A stretch of DNA of 64,000 bases from Geovibrio ferrireducens (GCF_026226615.1 NZ_JAJAPB010000006.1:1-64000); one strand, 5' to 3'; positions 1 through 9,997 are shown, numbered from the stretch's first letter. Numbers and translations: made by a program. The notes: generated by a model not told the origin, from the sequence alone.

Positions 1-17
1 TTCCATACATGGAACTG
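1..17. repeat. Truncated copy of a CATGGAACTG palindrome
   Basis: The window opens inside the right part of the palindrome CAGTTCCAT-NN-ATGGAACTG. The same palindrome recurs complete at 141-160 and 56547-56566, where it closes a composite repeat element, so another copy of that element probably lies just left of this window. Confidence 0.6.
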
Positions 18-20
18 TTT

Positions 21-67
21 GCGTCATTGCGAACTCCGCAGGAGTGAAGCAATCTCTCACTTGACGC
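21..67. repeat. GTCATTGCGA-type interspersed repeat (nested hairpin)
   Basis: Outer arms GCGTCA/TGACGC, then TTGC/GCAA, then ACTCC-gca-GGAGT form one nested hairpin. The CGTCATTGCGA...GAAGCAATCTC wording matches a short interspersed repeat that I recognise from many bacterial chromosomes. A diverged relative lies at 27421-27456. It is intergenic and its function is unknown. Confidence 0.55.
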
Positions 68-70
68 TCC

Positions 71-160
71 AAAAACTACATCCTGTGTTTTTTCCGCACA
101 CGCTCGCGCCGTGATAAACACGGCTTCGCTCCGCACGGCGCAGTTCCATACATGGAACTG
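71..160. repeat. Composite palindromic repeat element, copy 1
   Basis: The left palindrome has arms AAAAAC (71-76) and GTTTTT (87-92) around ACATCCTGT. A conserved core from about 97 to 143 begins CACGCTCGCGCC and ends CACGGCGCAG, with an internal hairpin GCCGTG-ataaa-CACGGC (108-124). The right palindrome CAGTTCCAT-ac-ATGGAACTG is at 141-160. Copies 2 and 3 near 56.4 kb keep the core but carry GCCTTGC/GCAAGGC in the stem, so both stem arms have changed together. It lies right after the 3' end of the glyoxalase gene and could also act as its transcript end. Confidence 0.7.
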
Positions 161-164
161 ATAA

Positions 165-536
165 CTACTTATTATTAGGAATAATCTCCACCCAGTAGCC
201 GTCCGGATCTTCGATGAAGTAGATGCCCATAGATTTATTTTCAAAGCAGATGCAGCCCATCTCGGAGTGCAGTTTGTGAGCGGCCTCAAAATCATCCACG
301 CCGAAGGCTATGTGTATCTCGTTTTCTCCGAGGTCGTAGGGTTCTTCCCTGTCCCTCAGCCACGTGAGTTCAAGCTGATGCGGGGTCACACCGTCACCGA
401 GATAAACGAGTATGAAATCCCCGTCCTCCTGATTGTATCTGCGAACCTCAGTCAGGCTGAGGGCTTTCTTGTAAAACTCAAGGCTTTTACCGAGATCAAA
501 AACATTAAGATTGTTATGTAAAAACTTAAACTGCAT
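165..536 (-). CDS. Lactoylglutathione lyase-like VOC protein (glyoxalase I)
   Basis: A single VOC-fold protein of 123 residues. The four metal ligands of class I glyoxalase are all visible at family-like spacing: H7, E56, H75 and E117. It should convert the hemithioacetal of methylglyoxal and a low-molecular-weight thiol to S-lactoyl thiol in the cytoplasm. The ATG at 536 is chosen over an upstream in-frame ATG at 575 because AGAGGTAAG sits just upstream of it and family members begin near this point. The gene stands alone, with the palindromic repeat element directly downstream. Other VOC enzymes cannot be excluded, but ligand conservation favours glyoxalase I. Confidence 0.82.
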   Translation of the reverse strand: MQFKFLHNNLNVFDLGKSLEFYKKALSLTEVRRYNQEDGDFILVYLGDGVTPHQLELTWLRDREEPYDLGENEIHIAFGVDDFEAAHKLHSEMGCICFENKSMGIYFIEDPDGYWVEIIPNNK

Positions 537-675
537 CAACTTACCTCTGGTTAACCGCATTATCGGATCAGACAAAGAATTTAATTTGCAATATCAGAGG
601 CAGATTTTCAAGGTCTTTTTCATAAATTGCTGTCAAATCATTTTTACATATTTTCCTGTACTGAATTGTTCTGTA

Positions 676-1893
676 CTAACTTTTGTCCCATTCAAGCAAC
701 CGCCTCTCACCTTTGAGTTCCCGTATCTCCGTTATATCCTGTGTTACCTCGGCAGTTCCCAGATACTTTCCGTCAGCATCGCGCACTGGGTAATAGCATA
801 TAAGAAGCATCTTTCCCCTGAGATTTATCCAGAATTTTGCCTCGGATTCACTCCCGTTCCTGAAAGATTCCACTATACGGTTCACGGTATCTATGCTGTC
901 CGGCGGGTGGCAGTTCTGCACTTTACGGCCGATGATTGCGGGACTTCGGGTAAAGAAGCGCTCCTTAGGGGCGGAGAAATATTTCACCTCATCATTCTCA
1001 TCCACAAAGGTAATATCCACCGGCAGGCTGTTCATCATGCTGACAAGCTGATGCACTGTGAGAACCCCGGTTCCGCCCATTTTTATAAGCCCGCCGCAGT
1101 ACTCCGCATCCTCCTGCGGGGCGGCAGAGCTTTCAGGCGGGTGCACAAAGGCAAAGCCTACCTCAGAGAACATCTCCAGCATTTTTGAGTTATCAGTATC
1201 GCTCAGACATTCCGCAGCGGCAGGCAAAATTACCAGATTCTCCTTATATGTCATGCGCATCATCAGCATAAAAAGTCTGCCTATGATTATATGCTCGTTC
1301 ATGCCAAGGCTGTCCGCGGAGTCCAGCGCGGTATTTATCTCCTTTATCACCGCACGGATGTCGTCATCCAGCGACCATATAACCTTAAGCGGCTGCTCAA
1401 AATATTGGTGTTTCTCCAGAAAAGGGAACAGAACATTTTCCGTTTTGAGGTAATGCGGCTCAAATTCGCTTAACTTGCGGAAGTCTTTCTTAAGGGATGA
1501 ATAAACCGACGAATAAGCCACTGACGAAAGTTCCAGACTGCTCAGTTCTCTTATTTTCCCTTTCATGCCGTCCATATGGGAAGCCAGAGCGCGGTTCTCC
1601 TCCATAAGCCAGCGGACGGCGCTCTCTTCGTCGGGCTCGTCCCATTCATATTCTTTGAGGGCGGGGATTATGATGTTGAAAACCTTCTCGACCTGCTTCT
1701 TTATGCTCTCAACGGAGTAGCCCTCTTTGAGAAGACGCTCCCCCATTATAAGAACTTCCAGAGGGGTGATGCCGTCCAGCTTGGGCTTATATGCATCAAA
1801 AAGCTCTTTGCCGTCTGTTCCCTCAATAAAGCCTGAAAAAAGAGAGAACAAGGCATGCGCCCTTTCCTCCGAGAATCCGCCGTGTCTGCCCAT
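676..1893 (-). CDS. DUF438 / hemerythrin-like / PAS sensor protein
   Basis: 405 residues. The N-terminal part (about 20-85) looks like DUF438. The middle (about 95-235) is a hemerythrin-like HHE region with scattered His and Glu residues, including an FPFLEKH stretch. The C-terminal part (about 275-400) is a PAS domain of the type found in DUF438 proteins, ending in a PAC-like VTQDITEI segment. No transmitter or HTH domain is visible, so this is a cytosolic sensor or adaptor of unknown output; sensing of oxygen, NO or redox state is inference. The ATG is preceded by GGAGG at good spacing. It is monocistronic. Confidence 0.75.
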   Translation of the reverse strand: MGRHGGFSEERAHALFSLFSGFIEGTDGKELFDAYKPKLDGITPLEVLIMGERLLKEGYSVESIKKQVEKVFNIIIPALKEYEWDEPDEESAVRWLMEENRALASHMDGMKGKIRELSSLELSSVAYSSVYSSLKKDFRKLSEFEPHYLKTENVLFPFLEKHQYFEQPLKVIWSLDDDIRAVIKEINTALDSADSLGMNEHIIIGRLFMLMMRMTYKENLVILPAAAECLSDTDNSKMLEMFSEVGFAFVHPPESSAAPQEDAEYCGGLIKMGGTGVLTVHQLVSMMNSLPVDITFVDENDEVKYFSAPKERFFTRSPAIIGRKVQNCHPPDSIDTVNRIVESFRNGSESEAKFWINLRGKMLLICYYPVRDADGKYLGTAEVTQDITEIRELKGERRLLEWDKS

Positions 1894-1944
1894 ATCCGCC
1901 TCCGCTTTTTATACAAGCTTAACATGAGAGAGCAGAATCAGGCA

Positions 1945-1970
1945 CAAAAAAACCTCCCCGAAGGGAGGTT
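1945..1970 (-). terminator. Intrinsic terminator of the DEAD-box helicase gene
   Basis: A perfect 8-bp stem AACCTCCC-cgaa-GGGAGGTT lies 7 bp beyond the helicase stop codon. On the minus strand a run of T follows it. Confidence 0.88.
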
Positions 1971-1976
1971 ATGAGT

Positions 1977-3770
1977 TTAATAGTCTTTTTTATCTCCGCG
2001 CTTTTTCCAGAAGGAATCACCGCCGCTTTTTTCCCTTTCGGGGCGGGGCTCTCTGTCAAATTTGTTCCAGCCGCCCTGACGGGGCTGGCTGTCTGCGGAG
2101 CGGGGTTTATCTCTGAAACGGTCGCCGCTGCGCTCGCCTTCTTTTCTGTCACGGCTGAAACGGTCGCCTGCCGGACGCTCGCTTCTGTCCTTGCTGAAAC
2201 GGTCGCCTGCGGGGCGGTCGCCTCTGTCTTTATTGAATCTGTCGCCAGCGGGACGTTCACTTCTGTCCTTGCTGAAACGGTCTGAGGATGAGCGTTCTTT
2301 GCTGTAGCCGCTGCCTCTGGAATCGCCGCTTCTTTCGCTTCTGTCACGGCTGAAACGGTCGCGGCCGCCTGCTGAGCGTCTGTTGCCGCCTCTGCCTTTT
2401 GACCTGTCTGAGCGCTCGCGTTTTTCGTCCTCGAAAACTCTTTCGATTCTTTTCTGGCTGAGACCTATATGGTTGGGCCCTGCGAAGCTTTCCTTATCAA
2501 GGAGCATGGAAACAAGCTTAAGGGCTATGTTTACTTCGCTGTGTTCAGCAGTGAGCATTTCAAGAACTTCCGCTGCTTTTTTGTCTATTTCGCAGGCAGC
2601 AACTTTGTCCACGAGTTTTGCTATGTTTTCATCCCTTACTTCCTGAAGCGTGGGAACGAATTTCTGCGTCATTACATCGCCTATGCTGCGCTGGATGCGG
2701 TTAAGCCCTCTGAGCTCCTGAGGAGTAACAAGAGTGACTGCTATACCTTTGCTTCCTGCCCTGCCTGTTCTGCCTATGCGGTGGATGTAGCTTTCGGAGT
2801 CAAAAGGCATGTGGTAGTTGAAGACGTGAGTAACGTCCTTAACATCGAGCCCTCTGGCCGCAACGTCAGTAGCCACGAGGGTATAGATGCGTCCGTCGCG
2901 GAATGAGGTCATAACCTCTTCCCTCTGGTGCTGTTCCATATCTCCGTGAAGGCCTTTTGCGGAATATCCCCTGCCTATAAGTGTGGTGCATATGCGCTCC
3001 ACCTCTTTCTTTGTGCGGCAGAAGATGATAGAGCGGGTAGGCTCGAAGCTGTCTATAAGACGGATGATGGCGTCATCCCTTTCCTGCTCTTCTATTACGT
3101 AGTATCTCTGGTCGATGTCTCTTACTGTTTTCTCTTTGTTCATCACGCTTATGTGAGCGGGATCCTTGAGAATGGTCGCAGCCAGTTTCCTTATGGAATC
3201 GGGCATAGTAGCGGAGAAGAGAAGTGTCTGCCTGTCTTCGGGAAGATAGGTGAAAATCTTCTGAATATCCTCAAGAAAGCCCATGTCCAGCATTTCATCC
3301 GCTTCATCCAGAACAACTATCGAAGGAGCAAAGCTTTTCACTTTGCCTGATGAAAGTATGTCAAGAAGCCTGCCGGGAGTGGCAACCACTATGGGGGTTC
3401 CTCTTCTGAGGCGCTCATACTGGCGTGAATATGACTGTCCGCCGTAAACTGTTGTTGTGTTGATGTCGGCATATTTGCCGTATCTGTAGAGTTCGTCGCT
3501 CACCTGCATGGCGAGTTCCCTTGTGGGGGTGATGACAAGCATTTCAACTTCGCCTGTCTTTTTCAGGCGGCTGATTGACGGTAATCCGAAAGCCGCAGTT
3601 TTTCCTGTTCCCGTGTGCGCCTGGCCTATCATGTCTTTTCCTTCAAGAAGAAGGGGAATGGCCTGCTGCTGGATGGGGCTGGGTAATTTGAATCCGCATT
3701 CGATGATGCCCTGCATCACCTCAGCGCTGAGTCCGAAGTGCTCGAAGCCTGTTGTCTCGTTTTCGTTCAT
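1977..3770 (-). CDS. ATP-dependent DEAD-box RNA helicase with RD/RS-rich tail
   Basis: 597 residues. All core motifs are present in order: AHTGTGKT (I), PTRELA (Ia), TPGR (Ib), DEAD (II), SAT (III), ARGLDV (V) and HRIGRTGR (VI). The core ends near residue 380, followed by a helical dimer-like segment. From about residue 455 there is a low-complexity tail in which a unit close to DRFSKDRSERPAG is repeated about five times. It probably unwinds structured RNA during ribosome assembly, mRNA decay or cold growth, as CsdA/DeaD proteins do; the tail is a likely RNA-binding region. The DNA encoding the tail is repetitive and gives long antisense reading frames that are not genes. Upstream, 3771-3999 holds no clear gene and may form a long 5' leader. 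Confidence 0.93.
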   Translation of the reverse strand: MNENETTGFEHFGLSAEVMQGIIECGFKLPSPIQQQAIPLLLEGKDMIGQAHTGTGKTAAFGLPSISRLKKTGEVEMLVITPTRELAMQVSDELYRYGKYADINTTTVYGGQSYSRQYERLRRGTPIVVATPGRLLDILSSGKVKSFAPSIVVLDEADEMLDMGFLEDIQKIFTYLPEDRQTLLFSATMPDSIRKLAATILKDPAHISVMNKEKTVRDIDQRYYVIEEQERDDAIIRLIDSFEPTRSIIFCRTKKEVERICTTLIGRGYSAKGLHGDMEQHQREEVMTSFRDGRIYTLVATDVAARGLDVKDVTHVFNYHMPFDSESYIHRIGRTGRAGSKGIAVTLVTPQELRGLNRIQRSIGDVMTQKFVPTLQEVRDENIAKLVDKVAACEIDKKAAEVLEMLTAEHSEVNIALKLVSMLLDKESFAGPNHIGLSQKRIERVFEDEKRERSDRSKGRGGNRRSAGGRDRFSRDRSERSGDSRGSGYSKERSSSDRFSKDRSERPAGDRFNKDRGDRPAGDRFSKDRSERPAGDRFSRDRKEGERSGDRFRDKPRSADSQPRQGGWNKFDREPRPEREKSGGDSFWKKRGDKKDY

Positions 3771-3999
3771 TATTATCTCACTATATTTTTTCAGGCACGC
3801 TTGAAGCAGCCGACCGGCTCACACTTGTTCTGCTGAATACAAATCACTGCGGGGGATGCTTACTCTAGGATAAGGAAATCATCTGGGGGAAATTCTTATA
3901 CTACCGTCCTGTTGATTACACAATAAACATTATCACAGATTTTGCAACGTAATATTTACTAAAATTAAAACAAAACTGCATATTTCCTGAAAAATACCG

Positions 4000-5799
4000 T
4001 CACCCTTCCGTTATATCGGGGTATTTCCTGTTGAGTCGAACGGAAAATCTGGCTCCGTCCTTAACATTACGAACCATGAGGAAACCGCTCATATGCTCCT
4101 CAATTATGGTTTTTGACATAAAAAGCCCTATACCGAGGCCGACCGATTCCCCTTTTGTTGTGAAGTAGGGGTCAAATACCTTGTCCAGAAACTCAGCCTT
4201 GATTCCGCCGCCGTTGTCGGTGAAGTCTATATCTATATATTTGCTGAAAGGAGTAATGGTCACAGCCACGCTCCCCTGCCCCATATTTATAAGCTCCATT
4301 CTGGGTATTATCGCATCACGGGCGTTCTGGAGAATGTTAAGGAAAACCTGCTTAACCTCACCTTCAAACCCCTCCACAGTATAGAGCTCCGTATCTTCAT
4401 CTGTTATATCCTTCTCGGAATGAACCTCATATCTGCGCCCCGGTGTTTCACACAGAATAGTCACTTTTATCCCCGCTGCCGAAAACTGGGAGTTTATTAT
4501 ACTGTGAACAGCCATGACTGTACGCCTGATGTCAAGCTCAACCCTGTCTTTGTCAGGGCGGAAGAAGTTCCTGAAATCATCAATTGTTTCAGACATATGC
4601 ATTACTATTCCCATAAGGAACCTCACATAGTCGTCAATGTATTCGTCAGTGTGGTGTCTCTCCTTGGACATTTCCCCCATTTCCTGAATGCCGAAGCCTA
4701 TAGCTGTGAGCGGCTGGCGCCACTGGTGGGCTATGGCGTTTATCATCTCACCCATTGAGGTGAACTTCGCCTGCTGGAGGAGCATTCTCTCCTGCTCCTT
4801 CCTCTTCTCCACCTCTTCCGCCACACGCTGGGCAAGCTCAGTATTCATAAGGGAGAGCTTCATCATCCTGAAAACCACATTTATGTAAAACGCAAATGCA
4901 GCAAACATCACAGCCATGATAAAAAGCATTTTCTGATAAAAACCGGAAAGATCGTCATATGCTTCATCCTCCGGTATGGCAACCGCCAGAGACCAGAAAT
5001 TGCCCAGAACATGCACAGGCATAAATGCTGCAAGCTTTTTCACGGGAATCACCCTGTCTCCTGCAACAGTATCATATGTATAGGTGCTGAAACCTGATTC
5101 CCCGCTGAGCATTTTGTCTCCGAGTTCTTTGGAGTCAGGATATTTGTCAGCCTCAAACTTAACATTTATAAGATTTTTCCCGTGAGCGGGGCTGAAAATA
5201 AGGTTCGCTTCTCTATCAATCATCCACGCATAGCCTGTTTCGCCTATGCTTATACTGCCTAAGTATTTTGCCCCAACGTACTCAAAATCCACCAAAGCAG
5301 CCAGAACACCCTTAAACACCGCTCCGTCAAAAACCGGAATATTCAGAGTAACCGTCTGGTACCCCTGAACAGCCATGAAAACATCGCTTAAGAGAGGTTC
5401 TTTATTTTTAAGAATATGCTTCACATGCGCCTGATCCGCCACACTTGTTCCAACCAATTCGGGCCTTTCCGGAAATGTGTAAATAATCATGCCGTTTTCA
5501 TCGTATCTGGTTACTGCCCTGAACTGCCTTTTGTTGAATGTGTAAAGGGTGCGGATGAGACGCTTCCCTTCATTATCAAAATTGACCATCTCCGGGGCAA
5601 GGGCATACTGCATGAACATATTTGTATAACTGCTGAAGAACTCCTCTATACCCGTTACTGCCTGTTTGGCGAGGAGCATCTGCCTTTCAGACAGTTTTTC
5701 AAGGCTCTTTTTGCGAACCTCGGCGTAAGAAACATAGAGAGCGGCAAACGCCGCAGTAAAGAGGATAATAAGAATGCCGAAACGCAGAAAACCCTTCAT
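4000..5799 (-). CDS. Membrane sensor histidine kinase (double Cache type)
   Basis: 599 residues. There is a transmembrane segment at about 7-25, a large periplasmic Cache-type sensor to about residue 275, and a second membrane segment near 290-312. A coiled linker follows, then a HisKA-like domain with the phospho-acceptor H358 in an HQWRQPL box. The HATPase domain has the N box NILQNARDA, G1 DNGGG and G2 GLGIGL. It should sense a small extracytoplasmic ligand and phosphorylate a response regulator. No regulator gene is adjacent, so the partner is unknown. The start ATG is preceded by AGGGATG. Confidence 0.88.
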   Translation of the reverse strand: MKGFLRFGILIILFTAAFAALYVSYAEVRKKSLEKLSERQMLLAKQAVTGIEEFFSSYTNMFMQYALAPEMVNFDNEGKRLIRTLYTFNKRQFRAVTRYDENGMIIYTFPERPELVGTSVADQAHVKHILKNKEPLLSDVFMAVQGYQTVTLNIPVFDGAVFKGVLAALVDFEYVGAKYLGSISIGETGYAWMIDREANLIFSPAHGKNLINVKFEADKYPDSKELGDKMLSGESGFSTYTYDTVAGDRVIPVKKLAAFMPVHVLGNFWSLAVAIPEDEAYDDLSGFYQKMLFIMAVMFAAFAFYINVVFRMMKLSLMNTELAQRVAEEVEKRKEQERMLLQQAKFTSMGEMINAIAHQWRQPLTAIGFGIQEMGEMSKERHHTDEYIDDYVRFLMGIVMHMSETIDDFRNFFRPDKDRVELDIRRTVMAVHSIINSQFSAAGIKVTILCETPGRRYEVHSEKDITDEDTELYTVEGFEGEVKQVFLNILQNARDAIIPRMELINMGQGSVAVTITPFSKYIDIDFTDNGGGIKAEFLDKVFDPYFTTKGESVGLGIGLFMSKTIIEEHMSGFLMVRNVKDGARFSVRLNRKYPDITEG

Positions 5800-5913
5800 A
5801 TGTACATCCCTGAATAATAATGAAACGTGGTTGCTATATAAAGAATAGCCTTTGGGAGCAGGCTTCGCAATCTCAATAATTATATCTAATTGTTTTATAT
5901 GATGCCGAAAGGA

Positions 5914-5945
5914 AACCCGCCGCCATTCGCCGGCAGCGGGTTTTT
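5914..5945 (-). terminator. Terminator hairpin downstream of typA
   Basis: Arms AACCCGC and GCGGGTT, with an inner GCC/GGC pair, lie 15 bp past the typA stop. The T-run is stronger on the plus strand (TTTTT) than on the minus strand, so it may work in both directions. Confidence 0.65.
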
Positions 5946-5958
5946 GAACTTATGATTC

Positions 5959-7794
5959 TTACTTGGAAGCAAGTTTCCTTGATCTGTCTGTGTGCCTCTC
6001 CTGCTGAGAGAGAATCCTTTTTCTCAAACGGATTGAGAGAGGCGTCACCTCCACAAGCTCATCCTCCGCAATGAAATGGATCGCCTTTTCCAGCGTCATG
6101 GGCATAACGGGGGTGAGAGTGACCGCGTCATCCTTTCCGGATGCACGCATGTTGGTGAGTTTTTTCTCTTTGCAGGGGTTGGCATTAAGGTCATTATCCT
6201 TGTTGTATTCGCCTATAATCATCCCCTCATAAACAGGTTCTCCGGGGCGCACAAAAAGAACGCCTCTGGGCTCAAGGTGAAACAACCCGTAAGCCACTGC
6301 CTTTCCTGCGCGGTCAGAAACTATGGAGCCTGTGAAGCGGGAGATTATCTCGCCTCTGTGGGGCTCGTAGCCGTCAAACAGTGAGTTCATTATGCCTGTG
6401 CCTTTTGTATCTGAAAGGAACTCATCCCGGTAGCCTATAAGACCGCGGCTGGGGATGGAAAATTCGAGTCTCGCCCTGCCTGTTCCGTTGTTCACAAGGT
6501 TGGTCAGCCTCCCTTTTCTCAGGGAGAGCTTCTCGGTTACAACACCGATAAACGCCTCGTCGCAGTCTATAAAAAGCTGTTCGATAGGTTCGCAGAACTC
6601 GCCGTCGATTGTTTTGGTGATAACCTCAGGTCTGCCTATGCAGAGCTCAAAGCCTTCACGGCGCATGGTCTCAACTATGATCGCCATCTGGAACTCGCCC
6701 CTGCCCTTAACTATGAAACTGTCGGGGGAGTCGGTTTCCTCAACCCTTATGGCAACGTTTTTCATGGCTTCCTTAAAGAGGCGCTCGCGGATTCTGGAGG
6801 ACTGAACAAACTTGCCCTCTTTGCCCACGAGGGGGCTGGTATTAATGGAAAATTTCATTGAAACAGTGGGTTCGTCTATCTTGATCCTTTTCAGCGCCTT
6901 GGGAGCTTCCTTGGTGCAGATTGTGTCGCCGATCATGATGTTCTCTATACCGGAGAGGATAATAATGTCGCCGGGCTCAGCCTTTTCAACATCTCTCATG
7001 CCTGTTCCTTCGTATGTCTGCACCTTGCTGACACGGAGAGGAAGCTGCTCGTTTTTCTCATTTATGCACACAAGGTTTTCGTTTGTGTGGGATGAACCGT
7101 TTATAACCTTGCCCACCGCCAGTCTGCCGAGATAGTCTGAGTAGCTCAGGTCGCTCACCAGCATCTGGAAAGGCTCCGTATCATCGTAAGTAGGGGGATT
7201 GATGTGATTTATGATCGCCTCGAAGAGCGGGCGCATGTCAGTTCCTCTTTCCTCAAGCTTGGTCTGGCATATGCCTTCCCTGCCTATGGCGTAGTAGAGG
7301 GGAAATTCTATCTGTTCGTCATCCGCGCCGAGATCGATGAAAAGGTCATAGACCTCGTTAAGCACTTCATCGGGTCTGGCATCCTGACGGTCAATTTTGT
7401 TTATTACCACTATGACCTTATGTCCGGCTTCAAACGCCTTGCCGAGAACAAAGCGCGTCTGGGGCAGAGGACCTTCCGAGGCATCCACAAGAAGAATAAC
7501 GCCGTCCACCATTGAAAGCGCCCTTTCCACCTCGCCGCCGAAATCGGCGTGGCCGGGGGTATCGAGTATGTTGATTTTTACTCCGTTATAGCTGACAGAG
7601 CAGTTTTTTGCTGCGATGGTGATTCCGCGTTCGCGTTCAAGATCCATGCTGTCCATGAGGCGATCGTCCACCGCCTGATTTTCCCTGAAAACGCCTGCCT
7701 GTTTGAAAAGGGCGTCCACAAGGGTTGTTTTGCCGTGGTCAACGTGCGCTATGATCGCAATGTTCCTGAGTTTCTGGTTAAATGCTTTTGCCAT
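5959..7794 (-). CDS. typA: Translational GTPase TypA/BipA
   Basis: 611 residues, full family length. G1 is AHVDHGKTT, the switch I region has the RERGITI motif, G3 is DTPGHADF and G4 is NKID. Elongation-factor domains II, III and V follow, then the BipA-specific C-terminal domain. It binds the ribosome and assists large-subunit assembly and translation under stress. It is monocistronic, with a hairpin terminator after the stop. AGGAAA lies about 10 bases before the ATG. Confidence 0.97.
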   Translation of the reverse strand: MAKAFNQKLRNIAIIAHVDHGKTTLVDALFKQAGVFRENQAVDDRLMDSMDLERERGITIAAKNCSVSYNGVKINILDTPGHADFGGEVERALSMVDGVILLVDASEGPLPQTRFVLGKAFEAGHKVIVVINKIDRQDARPDEVLNEVYDLFIDLGADDEQIEFPLYYAIGREGICQTKLEERGTDMRPLFEAIINHINPPTYDDTEPFQMLVSDLSYSDYLGRLAVGKVINGSSHTNENLVCINEKNEQLPLRVSKVQTYEGTGMRDVEKAEPGDIIILSGIENIMIGDTICTKEAPKALKRIKIDEPTVSMKFSINTSPLVGKEGKFVQSSRIRERLFKEAMKNVAIRVEETDSPDSFIVKGRGEFQMAIIVETMRREGFELCIGRPEVITKTIDGEFCEPIEQLFIDCDEAFIGVVTEKLSLRKGRLTNLVNNGTGRARLEFSIPSRGLIGYRDEFLSDTKGTGIMNSLFDGYEPHRGEIISRFTGSIVSDRAGKAVAYGLFHLEPRGVLFVRPGEPVYEGMIIGEYNKDNDLNANPCKEKKLTNMRASGKDDAVTLTPVMPMTLEKAIHFIAEDELVEVTPLSIRLRKRILSQQERHTDRSRKLASK

Positions 7795-8027
7795 GCGGGA
7801 TTTTTCCTGAATTTATTTCATGTTTCATGATTTCATATCTGTCCTCACGGACATATCTAACGTAATCAGCCGAAATTGAAGGCTCTATCTTCTACTGAAA
7901 ATATTTTAAAATGTAAATAGCAGTATTTTGTTTTAAAAAGATTATTTGTATGCCTGCGGTTATAAGAGACTGGAAATATAAAGAAAAATTGAGTGTAAAA
8001 AATATGCGGAAAATGCTATAAACTTTT

Positions 8028-9314
8028 ATGAAGAAACGCCGTCCCTCGCCTCAGGGCTATCTTATCCTTACCTTCCTTACGCTCATCGCAGCCGGTGCAC
8101 TGCTGTTCATGACACCATTTGTAACTGCGGAAGGCGGGCTTTCGCCTGTGGATGCGCTATTCATGTCCACCTCTGCCGTATGCGTCACCGGGCTTTCTGT
8201 CATGAGCGTGTCCGACTTCACCTTCACCGGACAGGCAATTCTGCTTTTGCTCATTCAGTTGGGAGCACTGGGGATAATGACGCTCAGCTCATCCCTCCTC
8301 CTTTTCATCACCGGAGATCTGGATTTCGGCACAAGGCTTATGGCATCCCGGCTGGCGGAAAGCTATAACCTGCGGGAGATCGAAAACGTTCTTTTTTATA
8401 TAGTTTCATACACGTTCATATGCGAAGCTGCCGGTGCTGCTCTGCTCTGGCCGGGGTTCATCATGGACGGCCATAATGCTTACGATGCGCTGTATCTGGC
8501 GGTATTTCATTCAGTTTCAGCCTTCAGCAACGCAGGGTTCAGTACATTTGACGCAAGCCTCACAAACTCCGGAGGCATGGTTAAAACCATCGTAATGCTT
8601 CTGATCACCGCAGGCGGGCTTGGGTTTTACGTGATATTTGACCTCATGCGCAAAGTAAAAGAAAAAACCAGACTCCGCATACATACAAAGATAGTTCTGG
8701 GCATATCGGCGTTCCTCAGTTTCGGCGGTGCAGTGCTTCTTTACCTCACCGAATACGGTCAGATGAGCGTCATCGACTCACTTTTTCAGTCAGTCACCAC
8801 AAGGACAGCAGGCTTTAACACCGTGGATCTCGCCGGGATGCACAGCGTCAGCATTATGTTTATGATAATCCTGATGTTTATCGGCGCTTCCCCCGGCTCC
8901 ACAGGGGGCGGTATCAAAACCACCACAGCGTTTCTCGCCGCTGTCTCAGTCCGCAGAGCCGTGGAGGGGGAAACAGGGGTACGGGTCTTCGGGCGAACCA
9001 TACCTCCGTCCAACATATTGAAAGCATTTACAATAATATTCCTTTACTCCGTGGTTGTCTGCTTTGCCTCCGCACTGATACTGCTTTTCAGGGAAACTCA
9101 GTTCCTCAGTGTTCTGTTCGAGGTTGTCAGCGCCACAGGCACGGTCGGTCTCTCCCTCGGTCTCACATCCGAAGCTGGCACAGCGGAGAAACTTATATTA
9201 ACAGCATGCATGTTCATAGGCAGGGTCGGGCCAAGCGCCATACTCATTGCAATGACAGGCAGAAAAAAGGAATCGAAAATATCTTATCCTGAAGAAAAAC
9301 TCATTCTGGGGTGA
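8028..9314 (+). CDS. ktrB: Potassium uptake channel subunit KtrB/TrkH
   Basis: 428 residues with four M1-P-M2 repeats. The four filter loops can be read as TSAVCVTGLS, FSNAGFST, TTRTAGFNT and ATGTVGLSLG, each with the conserved glycine. The length is closer to KtrB than to the longer TrkH. It conducts K+, probably with Na+ coupling, across the inner membrane and is gated by the RCK protein encoded next. The stop overlaps the start region of ktrA, indicating an operon. The ribosome-binding site before the ATG is weak. Confidence 0.93.
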   Translation: MKKRRPSPQGYLILTFLTLIAAGALLFMTPFVTAEGGLSPVDALFMSTSAVCVTGLSVMSVSDFTFTGQAILLLLIQLGALGIMTLSSSLLLFITGDLDFGTRLMASRLAESYNLREIENVLFYIVSYTFICEAAGAALLWPGFIMDGHNAYDALYLAVFHSVSAFSNAGFSTFDASLTNSGGMVKTIVMLLITAGGLGFYVIFDLMRKVKEKTRLRIHTKIVLGISAFLSFGGAVLLYLTEYGQMSVIDSLFQSVTTRTAGFNTVDLAGMHSVSIMFMIILMFIGASPGSTGGGIKTTTAFLAAVSVRRAVEGETGVRVFGRTIPPSNILKAFTIIFLYSVVVCFASALILLFRETQFLSVLFEVVSATGTVGLSLGLTSEAGTAEKLILTACMFIGRVGPSAILIAMTGRKKESKISYPEEKLILG

Positions 9315-9319
9315 TGAAA

Positions 9320-9973
9320 ATGAAAAAAGACATAGCGGTTCTTGGGCTTGGAATATTCGGCTTCCGCATCGCAACTGAGCTTAGCAGAAAGGGGCATAAT
9401 GTTCTCGCCGTTGACAGGGACAAAACAATAGTGGAGCAGATTAAGGATAACGTAACCGAAGCGGTGATAGCTGACGTTACGGATCACGGCACGCTCACTG
9501 AACTCGGCATAGAGAAATTTGACATAGTCATAATCGGCATAGGCAGCAGCTTTGAACAGGCTCTGCTTACTCTGGCTGATCTTAAGAAAGTCGGCTGCAA
9601 GCACGTAATCGCCAAGGCAAACAGGAAGATCCATGAGGAGCTTCTCCTTAAAATAGGCGCGGATGAGGTAATCCTCCCCGAAAGAGAGGTGGCAAAGCGC
9701 CTCGCCGACAGAATAAGCAGACCGGATATGATGGAGATACTCACAGTTGACGGTGATGTAAGCCTGATCAGCGTCGCCATACCGGCCCGCATGGAAGGAA
9801 AAAGCCTTCTGGAGCTTGACTTAAGGAAGGAGTATCAGATTAACGCCGTGATGGTGAAGAAAAACGGCAGCAAGACAAGCATAATCACCAACCCCAACAT
9901 GGTTCTGCATGAGGGGGACGAACTCATTGTCGCCGGAAAGGAAGAGGATATTATAAAGGCTTTTGCGAAGTAA
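9320..9973 (+). CDS. ktrA: Potassium channel gating protein KtrA (RCK)
   Basis: 217 residues. An N-terminal Rossmann fold has GLGIFG followed by an acidic AVDRD end of strand 2, giving an RCK_N nucleotide site. The C-terminal half is an RCK_C domain. A soluble ring of such subunits gates KtrB in response to nucleotide. Three in-frame starts exist: GTG 9311, ATG 9314 and ATG 9320. The last is preferred because GGGGTGATG then stands at usable spacing, and homologues start with MKK. It is translationally coupled to ktrB. Confidence 0.92.
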   Translation: MKKDIAVLGLGIFGFRIATELSRKGHNVLAVDRDKTIVEQIKDNVTEAVIADVTDHGTLTELGIEKFDIVIIGIGSSFEQALLTLADLKKVGCKHVIAKANRKIHEELLLKIGADEVILPEREVAKRLADRISRPDMMEILTVDGDVSLISVAIPARMEGKSLLELDLRKEYQINAVMVKKNGSKTSIITNPNMVLHEGDELIVAGKEEDIIKAFAK

Positions 9974-9997
9974 ACCCGGAGGTTACTTCGTAAAAGC
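9959..9997. terminator. Stem-loop between convergent ktrA and rlmI-like genes
   Basis: The 3' ends of the two convergent genes are near-perfect inverted repeats (GCTTTTGCGAAGTAA against TTACTTCGTAAAAGC) around a short CCcggaGG apex. Both stop codons are inside the stem. There is no classical U-tract immediately after it, so it may be a shared bidirectional transcript end or a 3' stabilising stem. Confidence 0.5.

Noticed and set aside
511-1188. 225-codon plus-strand frame opposite the DUF438 gene
   Set aside because: Antisense shadow; the minus-strand protein has clear domains and a ribosome-binding site.
1919-2347. Long open frames on both strands across the helicase tail
   Set aside because: They arise from the repetitive DRFSKDRSERPAG-coding DNA; the helicase frame has the domain signatures and terminator.
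2090-2380. Regularly spaced similar segments resembling a CRISPR array
   Set aside because: The repeats are in-frame protein repeats in a helicase tail, with no unique spacers and no cas genes.
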